From assembly GCA_022826745.1 (NCBI GenBank), contig JAJDUI010000017.1, forward strand, positions 25,987-89,986: a DNA stretch of 64,000 nucleotides, read 5' to 3'. The notes beneath the pieces are model-generated. The model was given only the letters and a program-made list of their open reading frames with translations, searched no databases and was not told where the DNA came from. The position numbers and the translations under genes are program-made. This document shows, in pieces, positions 17,278 through 25,656 of this stretch. Every line of letters starts with the position of its first letter. The first letter of the stretch is position 1. Source of the stretch: Thermoanaerobaculia bacterium (lineage in GTDB: Bacteria > Acidobacteriota > Thermoanaerobaculia > Multivoradales > Multivoraceae).

Positions 17278-18792
17278 GTGACCGGAATGCTCTCGCGACG
17301 CGAATTGCTCGGGAACCTGGGGCTCGGGGGCCTGGGGCTCGGGGGCCTGGGGCTCGGCGCCCTGGCCTCGGGCTGCGCGGGCAGTCGGAGACCGCGGGCG
17401 GACGGCCCCAACGTCCTGATGATCTCGATCGACGATCTGAACGACTGGATCGGCGTCCTCGACGGACACCCGCAGACGCTCACGCCGAACATCGACGCGC
17501 TCGCCGGGCGCGGCGTCACGTTCCGGCGGGCCTACTGCCAGACGCCCGCCTGCAACCCCTCCCGGGCGAGTCTGATGACCAGCCAGCGTCCCACCACCTC
17601 CGGCTGCTACGGCAACGGCGACGTCTGGCGCGACGCCATGCCGCTGGCCGTCACCCTGCCGCAGCACTTCATGCAGCACGGCTATGAAGCGATCGGCGGC
17701 GGCAAGACGTTCCACCAAAGCCAGAACGAGGCCGCGTCGTGGCACTACTACAACAGCTTCCGTGGCTTTCTCTGGGCCTCCGGCTACCCCGTGAACGAGC
17801 TCGACCGCGGCGGCTTCGACTGGGGCTCCCTCGACGTCGACGACGAAGAGACGACCGACACCCAGCTCGCCAACTGGGCGGCCGAGTACCTGTCGAGAGA
17901 TCACTCCAGGCCGTTCTTCCTGGCCTGCGGCTTCTATCGCCCGCACCTGCCGTTCTACGCCCCGAAGAAGTACTTCGACAAGTTCCCCGAGGACGAGATG
18001 GAGCTGCCGCCCTACCTGGCGAACGACCTCGACGACGTGCCGATGTCCGCGCCCACGGAGCGCGGCCTGGAGGACCACGAGCTGGTGACGGCGACGGGGC
18101 AGTGGCGGCGCGCCATAGCGGCCTACCTGGCGTGCATCAACTTCACCGACGCGAACGTGGGGCGCGTGCTCAGAGCGCTCGACGAGGGGCCGCACGCCGG
18201 GAACACGGTCATCGTCCTGTGGACCGACCACGGCTGGCAGTTGGGCGAGAAGAACCAGTGGCGCAAGTACACGCTCTGGGAGCGCTCCTGCCGCGTGCCG
18301 ATCATCTTCGCCGGCCCCGGGATCGAGGCGCAGGGAGAGTTCTGCGACCGGACCGCCGAGCTGCTCGACATCTACCCCACGCTGGCCGACCTCGCCGGGA
18401 TCCCCGGGCGTGACGACCTCGACGGCGAGAGCCTGCGGCCGCTGCTCGAGGATCCCGAGGCGGAGTGGGATCACCCCGCGATCACGTCCGACGCGCCGGA
18501 CAGGCACTCGATCCGTACCGAGCGCTGGCGCTACACGACCTATCCCGACGGCGAAGAGCTCTACGACCACGACGCCGATCCGAACGAGTGGCGGAACCTC
18601 GCGAGCGCCCCCGAACACGCCGGCACGAAGGAGCGGCTTCGGGCGATGCTGCCGCGAAACCCCTCGCGCAAGCAGGTGCTGCAGTTCGGCGATCAGCCCG
18701 AGGAAGAGCGTCGCCTCACCGAGCTCCTGCCGGGCCGCTCCCACAGGGCCGGCGCGGCGAACGACGTCGGCCTCGATCCGGCGCCGCCCTAG
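17278..18792 (+). CDS. Sulfatase, iduronate-2-sulfatase-like, exported lipoprotein candidate
   Basis: A 504-residue sulfatase with nucleophile motif CNPSR in TPACNPSRASLMTS. The blocks GKTFHQSQNE and CGFYRPHLPFYAPKKYFD are like those of iduronate-2-sulfatase (family S1_7). Metal site: NVLMISIDDLNDW and VLWTDHGWQLGEKNQW. The leader has SRREL (twin Arg) and ends ALASGCAGS, a near lipobox with Ala at -3. It contains three 15-bp tandem repeats coding LGLGG. GTG at 17278 is used; ATG at 17287 is equally possible. Its stop abuts the stop of the convergent DUF3604 gene. Confidence 0.88.
   Translation: MTGMLSRRELLGNLGLGGLGLGGLGLGALASGCAGSRRPRADGPNVLMISIDDLNDWIGVLDGHPQTLTPNIDALAGRGVTFRRAYCQTPACNPSRASLMTSQRPTTSGCYGNGDVWRDAMPLAVTLPQHFMQHGYEAIGGGKTFHQSQNEAASWHYYNSFRGFLWASGYPVNELDRGGFDWGSLDVDDEETTDTQLANWAAEYLSRDHSRPFFLACGFYRPHLPFYAPKKYFDKFPEDEMELPPYLANDLDDVPMSAPTERGLEDHELVTATGQWRRAIAAYLACINFTDANVGRVLRALDEGPHAGNTVIVLWTDHGWQLGEKNQWRKYTLWERSCRVPIIFAGPGIEAQGEFCDRTAELLDIYPTLADLAGIPGRDDLDGESLRPLLEDPEAEWDHPAITSDAPDRHSIRTERWRYTTYPDGEELYDHDADPNEWRNLASAPEHAGTKERLRAMLPRNPSRKQVLQFGDQPEEERRLTELLPGRSHRAGAANDVGLDPAPP
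17317..17361. repeat. Three tandem 15-bp repeats in a signal-peptide coding region
   Basis: CTGGGGCTCGGGGGC occurs twice exactly (17317-17331 and 17332-17346) and a third time with two end changes (17347-17361). It encodes LGLGG units that form the hydrophobic core of the sulfatase leader. Copy number could vary by slippage without a frameshift. Confidence 0.9.
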
Positions 18793-20595
18793 CTAACCGT
18801 CTGGAACGATCCAGATCGGCGACGACCAGGCGCGCTCCTGGATCGTCGCCGGCAGGGAGACGCGCGGCGCCACGCCGGCTTTCACGGCATCCCACGTCGA
18901 CCAGCGGCGAATCGGGTTCTCCAGGACGCGGACGTAGTAGAACGCGTACTGCCCGGGGTCGAAGCCGGGATCGCTCCAGGTCGCTCCCAGCTCGGCGTCG
19001 CCCACGTCCTGGCTGATGGCGCAGTTGGACAGGTCGACGGAGGCGCCGTTGTCCGGACATCGCTGGGTCGCGGGATCCGGCTCCAGCCCGTCGGAGCAGG
19101 CGACGTCGAAGATCCGCTCGTGCTGATCGCCGTCCTGCGCCCAGCCCTTGACGATCTGGAGACGCTGGAGCGGGGCGCCGGACGGATCGCGCAGCGCGCG
19201 GACCGCGAACACAGGGCTGCCGGCTCGGTCGGCGTCGAGTTCGCCTCCCATGGCGACGCCGCGCTCGTAGCCCACCGTTGCCATGTCGTCACGGAGGTGA
19301 AGGTCGTCAGGCAGGCCGTAGCCGGCGAACGTCCGCAACCGGATGCGAGTGCCCGACGTGGCGAAGGTTTCCTTGCGACGCAGGGCACCGTAGATGGCCT
19401 CCCGGCTGTTCTCCTCGGCCCAGACGCCGGTGAGGCCCGAGTTGCTGTAGAAGCGGCGGAAGACCTCGCGATACGTCGGTACGCCGTCGACGATGTCGAT
19501 CGGGACCGAGCCCCTGCTGACCGGGTCGAAGTCATGCACGCCGACCTTGCCGGTGTGCTTCTCCTCGTCGAACACGAACCCCGAGTTGTGGGTGTCGCTG
19601 GCGCCGACGAACCCAAGGCGATACGGGTTGAAGCCCTCCTGGCTCTGAAACGCGATGCCGTCCAGCAGCGCCTGGCGGACGTAGCTGCCCCTGGGTCGGC
19701 TCCTGGCCCACTGGCCGACGCGAAAGGGGAAGATCTCGAAGTCGGCCCACTCGTCGTTGGGCGACAGAACGGGATGGGTCTCCGAGGTGCCCTTGACCTG
19801 CGTGATCTCGACGAGCGGCTCGTTGCGCATCCGCTTCGTCGCGTAATCGGCGTCGAGCGGGCCGCCGGCGAACGTCTCGGTCTGGAACATCCAGCCGTCC
19901 GAGCCGTTCGAGTTGTGCGGGATCGCCAGCGCCTCGATGCCCTGGTCACGCAGGAGATCCATCCAGCTCCAGAGGTCCTCGGGATTCGGCGAATCGAGTC
20001 GGCTGAAGGGTTCCCGGGGTGCCGTGCCGCCCCTGAAGATCACGTTCCGGTGCAGGTTGCCGCCGTCCCGCGAGGGGGTGTACTCGTAGGCGATGAAGGT
20101 CGTCAGGCTGCCCGGCCGGTAGTGGCGTTCCGCGGCGGCGACGATCTCCTCCCACGCCGTTCGCACCACTTCGGGATCCGCGTGCCCGGCCACGAAGTCC
20201 GAGGCGCCCGGCAGGTAGCCTCCCCTCGCCTTCACCGTGGTCGGGTCGACGTAGCGCTCGACCTCGGGGTCGCCCGCCAGCGGGTGGCCGGGGTCGGCGA
20301 GTGCGCGCAGGACCCCCAGGTACGCGGCGTGGTCCGTCACGGCGTAGAAGTCCAGCGGCCGGTCGAGCTGGATCTCGTTTCCCGAGGGATGCAGGATCGC
20401 CTCTCCGGCAGCGAAGCGGTACGCGTCGTCGGCGGTCGTCCGCGTGGCGAACGAGAAGGCGTCGAACGAGTAGGCGGTGTGCACGTGCAGGTCGCCGAAG
20501 AACGCGGAGCGCTCCTCGCCCGCGGCAGGCGAGAGCCCCGTGACCGCCGGGACAAGCCCCAGGATCGCCGGGAGAAGGAGTCGGGGAGGTCGCAT
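18793..20595 (-). CDS. DUF3604 family exported protein (PHP-like)
   Basis: A 600-residue protein of the DUF3604 family. ATG at 20595 follows GGAG by 5 bases and opens a signal peptide (RPPRLLLPAILGLVPAV ... AAGEE). The family opening FFGDLHVHTAYSFDAF carries the HxH pair of PHP-type phosphoesterases, then FYAVTDHAAYLG, EYTPSRDGGNLHRNVIF and GFVGASDTHNSG with further potential metal ligands. The enzymatic role is not established; genes of this family are often seen next to sulfatases, as here. It is the last gene of an MBL, PQQ-propeller and DUF3604 operon (14-base gap to the propeller). Confidence 0.85.
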   Translation of the reverse strand: MRPPRLLLPAILGLVPAVTGLSPAAGEERSAFFGDLHVHTAYSFDAFSFATRTTADDAYRFAAGEAILHPSGNEIQLDRPLDFYAVTDHAAYLGVLRALADPGHPLAGDPEVERYVDPTTVKARGGYLPGASDFVAGHADPEVVRTAWEEIVAAAERHYRPGSLTTFIAYEYTPSRDGGNLHRNVIFRGGTAPREPFSRLDSPNPEDLWSWMDLLRDQGIEALAIPHNSNGSDGWMFQTETFAGGPLDADYATKRMRNEPLVEITQVKGTSETHPVLSPNDEWADFEIFPFRVGQWARSRPRGSYVRQALLDGIAFQSQEGFNPYRLGFVGASDTHNSGFVFDEEKHTGKVGVHDFDPVSRGSVPIDIVDGVPTYREVFRRFYSNSGLTGVWAEENSREAIYGALRRKETFATSGTRIRLRTFAGYGLPDDLHLRDDMATVGYERGVAMGGELDADRAGSPVFAVRALRDPSGAPLQRLQIVKGWAQDGDQHERIFDVACSDGLEPDPATQRCPDNGASVDLSNCAISQDVGDAELGATWSDPGFDPGQYAFYYVRVLENPIRRWSTWDAVKAGVAPRVSLPATIQERAWSSPIWIVPDG

Positions 20596-20609
20596 CGTGG
20601 CTCCGGACG

Positions 20610-21953
20610 TCACTGGTAATCCGCCTGGTCCAACGACGCGGCGATCATCTCCTCGTCGTTTCTCACGTAGACGTTCTTGTTGGCGTAGGCCGGGTGAACC
20701 CAGCTCACGTAGCGCAGTTCGCGCCGGTTACCCGGGCGCGACGTGGGGGTGATGAGGTGCGTCCGGCTGATCTCTTCGTAGCCGGAAGGACTCAGTCGGG
20801 CGATGATCAGGTCGCCGCGATCGTTGTTGATGAACACCCGATCGCCGTTCCGGACCAGGAAGCCGGACACCCAGCGCCGTCGTTCTCCGGTCGCTTCCTG
20901 CGTTTCCCAGAGACGCTCGCCCGTCTCGGCGTTCAGGCCGCGCAACTGGCCGTAGCTGCAGATGCCGTAGATGGTCCCGCCCTCGATGATCGGCGTCGCC
21001 AGGACGGCGTGGAGCCCGTCGGTCTGGATCTCGCTGTTGCTCGAGCCCTTCCAGGCGACGGTGGCGCCGGGCCTGTCCTGGTCGAGGTTCAGCATCAGGG
21101 GTCCGTCGTAGAAGGTCGTGAAGAACAGTTGCGATCCGACCTGCACCGGCGTCGCGACGGTCATCGCGCCGCCGACCGTGTAGGGCTGCCGCCAGTAGAA
21201 CTCGCCGTTCGTCGGATCGAGCGATACGACCTCTTCCGGATTCCAGACGATGAGCTGCCGCGCGCCCCCTGCCTCGATGATGATCGGCTGCGCGACGCCG
21301 AGGTCCGCTTCGCTGTCGAGCGCGCGCCAGACCTCCTCGCCGGTCATCTTGTCGAACGCCACGACCCGCGCGTTCTCCGGGCCGCCGACGAAGCAGATGA
21401 GCCGCGGACCGTCGACCAGCGGCGCGCTGGCGAAGCCCCAGTCGAACCCCCACTGCAACCGGTCGACGCCGTAGTCCTCCGCGTAGTCCTTGCGCCAGAG
21501 GAGTTCCCCGGTTTCGATGTCGAACGCCGACAGGACGCCCGTGCGTCCCAGGGTGTAGACGCGGTTCCCGTCGACTGTCGGCGTCGCGCCAGGGCCCGTT
21601 TCCCACTGGATCCCCGCGTAATCGGCCTCCCATTCCCGGGTCCACAGGATGCGGCCGGTCGCCTCGTCGAGCGCGAGCGCCCGCTCGGTTCCGCGCATGC
21701 CGTGGGTGGCTTCGAAATCCGTGATGAAAACGCGGCCGTCGGCCACGGCGGGACCCGCGAAGCCGGCCTTGATCGGCGTCCGCCAGCGCACCTTCAGGCC
21801 CTCGGCGGGGAACTCTTCCAGGAGCCCGGTCTCGTGCCAGACGCCGAGGCGGCCCTTGCCTCGAAACTCCGGCCAGTCGTCGGCACGCGCCTGGGTCCAA
21901 CCCACCAGGATGGTCGCGGCGCACACGAGAGGCGCCGTGAGTCGTCCGGTCAT
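20610..21953 (-). CDS. PQQ-like beta-propeller repeat protein, exported
   Basis: A 447-residue secreted protein with a signal peptide (TGRLTAPLVCAATILVGWTQARA) and repeated propeller blades of the type LDEATGRILWTREW, FDIETGELLWRKDY, FDKMTGEEVWRAL and LNAETGERLWETQ. The opening DDWPEFRGKGRLGVW is typical of PQQ-like propellers found in Acidobacteria and Planctomycetes. No clear quinone-binding Cys-Cys pair is seen, so it may be a binding or scaffold protein and not a dehydrogenase. It lies 10 bases after the MBL gene and 14 before DUF3604 on the same strand. Confidence 0.82.
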   Translation of the reverse strand: MTGRLTAPLVCAATILVGWTQARADDWPEFRGKGRLGVWHETGLLEEFPAEGLKVRWRTPIKAGFAGPAVADGRVFITDFEATHGMRGTERALALDEATGRILWTREWEADYAGIQWETGPGATPTVDGNRVYTLGRTGVLSAFDIETGELLWRKDYAEDYGVDRLQWGFDWGFASAPLVDGPRLICFVGGPENARVVAFDKMTGEEVWRALDSEADLGVAQPIIIEAGGARQLIVWNPEEVVSLDPTNGEFYWRQPYTVGGAMTVATPVQVGSQLFFTTFYDGPLMLNLDQDRPGATVAWKGSSNSEIQTDGLHAVLATPIIEGGTIYGICSYGQLRGLNAETGERLWETQEATGERRRWVSGFLVRNGDRVFINNDRGDLIIARLSPSGYEEISRTHLITPTSRPGNRRELRYVSWVHPAYANKNVYVRNDEEMIAASLDQADYQ

Positions 21954-21963
21954 GTGCGGCCCG

Positions 21964-22902
21964 CTACCGGTTCGCCAACTCGTCATAGATCGCCTCGATG
22001 TTCGCTCTCGCGTGTTCCATGCCGTAGTCCCCGTAGCGCTCGGGCAGCTCGAGGGTCGCCGCCGCCTCCTCGACGCTCAGGCCGGCCTGGAAGGCTTCTT
22101 CCGTGGCCTCCAGAAAGTCGCGATTGAAGTCGGCGTACTCCTTGAGATCTTCCCACGTCATGAACCCCGTCCAGGGGCGGTCCGCCCCGGTTTCGCGGCG
22201 ACCCCTTCCGGCGTAGGTCACGGGAGCCTCGCCGTGGCCCGTGATCACACGGCTCACACCCCGGATCCCGGCGACCGCCTTCGCCAGCGTGTCCGGGAAG
22301 GCGACGCCGCTACCGCCGTTCTGCCTGTCGATGACCGGCGCCGCCTTCGATGGAAACAGGCCTCCCATGTACGCCACCCCCTTGGCAGGGAAGACAACGA
22401 TGATGTCGCCATCGGTGTGGGCGGGTCCGAAGTGGTACAGCTCGATGCGGTCAATGTCCTCAAGCAGCGAGAACCGGTCGGCGAAGGTCCTCGTGGGCAG
22501 CGAGGCGGCGTTCGCACCCGAGTAGAGGTCCGTCCGGGCCATGTTCGCCTTCGTGTTCTCGTGCGCCACGATCAGGGTGGCGCTCCCGAACTCGCCGTTG
22601 CTGCCGGCATGATCCGGATGCGCGCTGGTGTTGATGATCGTCGTGACCGGAAGATCCGTCACCCCGTCGAGGGCTTCCCGCACCGCCTGGCCCCATCCCG
22701 GGCGCTTCGTGTCGATCAACACGACGCCGCCGTTGATCTCGTCGATGAACGCCAGCGAGTTGGCCCCGCCGCCCGACAGGTGGTAGAGCGTGTCCATCAC
22801 GCCCAGGGTGTCGATGCGAACGGTCTTCGGCTCCTGCGCCTGACCGCCTGCCGCGATGGCCACGAGTGACACCAGTGAGAGAACCACGAGCCTTGCATCC
22901 AC
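21964..22902 (-). CDS. MBL-fold metallo-hydrolase, exported, with altered first metal motif
   Basis: A 312-residue metallo-beta-lactamase-fold hydrolase. GTG at 22902 follows AAAGGAG by 9 bases; the leader is VVLSLVSLVAIAAGGQAQ. The metal motif reads NTSAHPDHAGSN, that is SxHxDH where most members have HxHxDH. The other ligands look normal: His in FGPAHTDGD and His in VITGHGEA. A loss of the first zinc His suggests a mono-metal or altered enzyme, as in B2-type beta-lactamases where that position is Asn. It leads the operon with the propeller and DUF3604. Related exported MBL proteins act in quinoprotein-linked systems; substrate unknown. Confidence 0.83.
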   Translation of the reverse strand: MDARLVVLSLVSLVAIAAGGQAQEPKTVRIDTLGVMDTLYHLSGGGANSLAFIDEINGGVVLIDTKRPGWGQAVREALDGVTDLPVTTIINTSAHPDHAGSNGEFGSATLIVAHENTKANMARTDLYSGANAASLPTRTFADRFSLLEDIDRIELYHFGPAHTDGDIIVVFPAKGVAYMGGLFPSKAAPVIDRQNGGSGVAFPDTLAKAVAGIRGVSRVITGHGEAPVTYAGRGRRETGADRPWTGFMTWEDLKEYADFNRDFLEATEEAFQAGLSVEEAAATLELPERYGDYGMEHARANIEAIYDELANR

Positions 22903-22916
22903 TGGCTTCGGCTCCT

Positions 22917-22958
22917 TTAGGTCAGGATTGCGGCGAGGCGAGCGAGTACCTCGTCCAT
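22917..22958 (-). pseudogene. Possible 3' remnant of a MazF/PemK-type toxin gene
   Basis: A 13-codon tail reading IMDEVLARLAAILT (with the preceding Ile) and ending TAA stands 40 bases after the antitoxin stop, where a toxin gene would be expected. The sequence resembles the C-terminal helix of PemK/MazF-type toxins. The frame is closed by TAG two codons upstream and the toxin body is absent. The similarity is from memory of the family and is short, so it is tentative. Confidence 0.4.
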
Positions 22959-22998
22959 GATCTACCCGGAGGTGGATTCGAGACGTTGCCGCGGCGCA

Positions 22999-23256
22999 CT
23001 ACAACGGTTCTCTGCCGACGGACGGGCCATCAAGCCATGCCCGATCTCCGTCGGCGGGCGAGGCGGTCTCGTCGCACATCGCCAGCAACTCGTCGAGCGA
23101 GTAACTGGGACGGGTTCTCGGCGCAACGATCAGGCGGTCGCCCTCGACACCGATATTCACCTTGGCGCCAGCGGCCAGGTTCAGAAGATCGAGAAGCACC
23201 GGCGGCACCGCGAGCATGACAGAGCCACCGACCTTGCGGAGACTGGTGGTATGCAT
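22999..23256 (-). CDS. AbrB/MazE-type antitoxin
   Basis: An 85-residue protein. The ATG at 23256 opens a swapped-hairpin AbrB/MazE domain: TSLRKVGGSVMLAVPPVLLDLLNLAAGAKVNIGVEGDRLIVAPR, followed by the flexible toxin-binding tail SYSLDELLAMCDETASPADGDRAWLDGPSVG. The tail pattern is typical of ChpS/PemI antitoxins. No toxin gene follows: only about 40 bases separate it from a possible toxin remnant. It is divergent from a cyclase-family gene (98 bases). It may be an orphan antitoxin that still acts as a regulator or counters a toxin elsewhere. Confidence 0.82.
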   Translation of the reverse strand: MHTTSLRKVGGSVMLAVPPVLLDLLNLAAGAKVNIGVEGDRLIVAPRTRPSYSLDELLAMCDETASPADGDRAWLDGPSVGREPL

Positions 23257-23354
23257 GTCTGTGTGTTGTACCACGGTGCGACTGTGAGGAGGACTACTTG
23301 GCCGGTGCCCCGATGCGGCAGAATCGGCCGAGATCGAAAAGAGGAGGGGAGCAT

Positions 23355-24395
23355 ATGAAGGCCACACATCTGGGGCTCGGCATGGCTTGCACGCTGCTGG
23401 TTGCCGCCTGCGCGGCCCAGGAGCAGGAGACCGAGCCGGCGGCGGAACCCGCCCCGACCTACTCTCCCGAATCGCGCGATCTCACCCAGGCGGACATCGA
23501 GCGCCTGATGGAGGAGCTCTCCAACTGGGGTCGCTGGGGCGACGACGACCAGCTCGGGACGGCCAACCTGATCACGCCCGAGAAGCGCCTCGAGGCTCTG
23601 GCGCTGGCGACGGAGGGCATCTCCGTCTCGCTCGCCCATCCCCTGATCATCGAGCAGGCCGTCGACGTGCCGTTTCCGTTCGAGCGCGCCATCCTGCGGC
23701 TTCCCGATCCCGACGAGGAGCCCGCGTTTCGCGGCGGCGTGAGCGACCGCTACGAGATCAGCTACCACGGCTACTCGCACAGCCACATCGACGCCCTGTG
23801 CCACATCCTCTACAAGGGGAAGATGTACAACGGCTACTCGCAGGACACGGTGACCGGGGAAGGCTGCACGCGATCCTCCATCTTCAACCTCCGGGGCGGC
23901 ATCGTCACGAGGGGCATCGTGTTCGACATTCCGCGGCTCAAGGGTGTGCAGTATCTGGAGCCGGGCACGCCGATCTACACCGAGGATCTCGAGGCCTTCG
24001 AGGAGATGGCCGGACTCCGCGTCCGTTCCGGCGACGCGATCTTCATCCGCACCGGGCGCTGGGCGCGGCGCGCCGAGCTCGGACCCTGGAATGTGTCGCA
24101 GAACGCCGCCGGCCTCCACGCCTCGACGATGCCCTGGGTGCGCTCCCGCGACATCTCGTTCATCGGCTCGGATGCCGCGCTCGACGTGGTGCCATCGCAG
24201 GTGGAGGGGGTCGATCTTCCGGTCCACACCCTCACGATCGTCGCCATGGGCCTCGACATCTTTGACAACCAGGACCTCGAAGCCGTCGCCGAAACGGCGG
24301 CCGATCTGGGTCGCTGGGAGTTCCTGCTCGTGGCGGGGCCGCTGGCCGTCGAAACCGGAACCGGCTCGCCGATCAACGCACTGGCGATTTTCTGA
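23355..24395 (+). CDS. Cyclase family protein, lipoprotein
   Basis: A 346-residue PF04199 family protein. ATG at 23355 follows GAGGAGGGGA. The leader ends in a lipobox (LLVAACAAQ), so it is probably a membrane-anchored lipoprotein. The metal block is YHGYSHSHIDALCH, close to the HxxTHxDxxxH pattern, with IFIRTGRWARR and PVHTLTIVAMGLDIFDN further on. It is distinct from the soluble family member at 9758. An acyl-CoA dehydrogenase gene starts 34 bases after its stop. It may hydrolyse a lactone or amide outside the cytoplasm; substrate unknown. Confidence 0.82.
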   Translation: MKATHLGLGMACTLLVAACAAQEQETEPAAEPAPTYSPESRDLTQADIERLMEELSNWGRWGDDDQLGTANLITPEKRLEALALATEGISVSLAHPLIIEQAVDVPFPFERAILRLPDPDEEPAFRGGVSDRYEISYHGYSHSHIDALCHILYKGKMYNGYSQDTVTGEGCTRSSIFNLRGGIVTRGIVFDIPRLKGVQYLEPGTPIYTEDLEAFEEMAGLRVRSGDAIFIRTGRWARRAELGPWNVSQNAAGLHASTMPWVRSRDISFIGSDAALDVVPSQVEGVDLPVHTLTIVAMGLDIFDNQDLEAVAETAADLGRWEFLLVAGPLAVETGTGSPINALAIF

Positions 24396-24429
24396 GACCG
24401 ACCTCAATAGAACCACTGAAGGAGAGACA

Positions 24430-25656
24430 ATGATCGATTTCGAGATTCCACAAGAGACCAAGGCGGTGCGCGCCAGGGTGCGCGACTTCGTCCAGAACGA
24501 GTGCATCCCGGCCGAAGAGGGATGCACGCCGGAGAACTTCGACGAGGTGCTGGCCGGGCTCCGCACGAAGGCGAGGTCGCAGGGGCTGTGGTGTCCCTTC
24601 ATCCCGGAGGAGTACGGCGGCATGGGCCTGAAGCCACTGGCCAACGCGCTGGTCCAGATGGAACTCGGCGAGAGCTTCCTGGGAGCGCTCTCCCTCAACA
24701 CGCAGGGTCCCGACGACGCGACGATGCTGACGCTGCTCGAGAACGGCACCGAGGACCAGAAGGAACGCTTCCTCAAGCCGCTGCTGGCGGGCGAGAAGCG
24801 CATCTGCTACTCGATGACCGAGAGAGCCGCCGGCGCGGACGCCACGGGCATGCAGACCTCGGCCGTTCTCGACGGCGACAACTACGTGCTGAACGGCGAG
24901 AAGTGGTTCAGCTCCTCCGCGAGCGTCGCCGACGTCGCCCTCGTCATGGCGAAGACCGATCCCGACGTCGCCCGCCACCGGCAGTTCTCGACGTTCCTCG
25001 TCGAGCTGCCGAACCCCGGCTACAGGATCGTCCGCGACATCGAGACGATGCAGCCGCACACCGATCTCGGCCTGAAGCTCGGAGGCTCGCACTCGGAGAT
25101 CCGCATCGAGAACCTCATCGTCCCGAAGGAGAACCTCCTCGGCGGCCGCGGCCAGGGCTTCGCGATGGGCCAGCACCGCCTCGCCTACGGCCGGCTGCGT
25201 CACGGCATGCACAACGTGGCGATGGCACAGCGCGCCCTCGACCTCGCCGTCGGGCACACGGTGAAGCGGGTGACGTTCGGCAAGCGCCTCGCCGACCGCC
25301 AGGGGGTGCGCTGGATGCTCGCCGACTGCGCCGCCGAGCTCTACAAGGCCCGGCTCATGCTGCTCCATATCGCCTACAAGGCGGAGAACGGCATGGACCT
25401 GCGCGTCGAGAACGGCATCGCGAAGGTCTTCCTCGCCAACATGGTGCACCAGGTGGTCGACACCGCGATCCAGCTCCACGGCGCGCTGGGCTACAGCATG
25501 GACACGCCGCTGGCCCGCTGGTACCGCGGCATTCGTGCCCAGCGCCTGGTCGACGGGCCGGACGAGGTCCATCGCTGGCGCAGCGGCAAGAACGTCGTGC
25601 AGGCCTTCGAGGCGCACGGCACCTGCGCTTCCGCTTGCGGCGGCGATCTGCTTTGA
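24430..25656 (+). CDS. Acyl-CoA dehydrogenase family protein (ACAD10/11-like)
   Basis: A 408-residue flavoenzyme. N-terminal helices (MIDFEIPQETKAVRARVRDFV) lead to the middle domain ICYSMTERAAGADATGMQTS and NGEKWFSSSAS, then the C-terminal FAD domain (AYGRLRHGMHNVAMAQRALDL, QLHGALGYSMDTPLARWYR). The active-site region reads RLVDGPDEVHRW, with the GPDEVH signature of ACAD10/11-type members where Asp serves as base. The ribosome site is GGAGAG. A PQQ-like gene begins within or directly after its 3' end. It would desaturate a branched or substituted acyl-CoA in the cytoplasm. Confidence 0.88.
   Translation: MIDFEIPQETKAVRARVRDFVQNECIPAEEGCTPENFDEVLAGLRTKARSQGLWCPFIPEEYGGMGLKPLANALVQMELGESFLGALSLNTQGPDDATMLTLLENGTEDQKERFLKPLLAGEKRICYSMTERAAGADATGMQTSAVLDGDNYVLNGEKWFSSSASVADVALVMAKTDPDVARHRQFSTFLVELPNPGYRIVRDIETMQPHTDLGLKLGGSHSEIRIENLIVPKENLLGGRGQGFAMGQHRLAYGRLRHGMHNVAMAQRALDLAVGHTVKRVTFGKRLADRQGVRWMLADCAAELYKARLMLLHIAYKAENGMDLRVENGIAKVFLANMVHQVVDTAIQLHGALGYSMDTPLARWYRGIRAQRLVDGPDEVHRWRSGKNVVQAFEAHGTCASACGGDLL

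Noticed and set aside
17260..18744. Upstream extension of the PhyH frame to give an 805-codon ORF
   Set aside because: The extra part is antisense to the third sulfatase and lacks conserved sequence; the PhyH domain is complete from 17259.
22957..23358. Plus-strand 133-codon frame opposite the antitoxin
   Set aside because: Antisense to the well-supported antitoxin and ends inside the leader of the cyclase gene; no recognisable domain.
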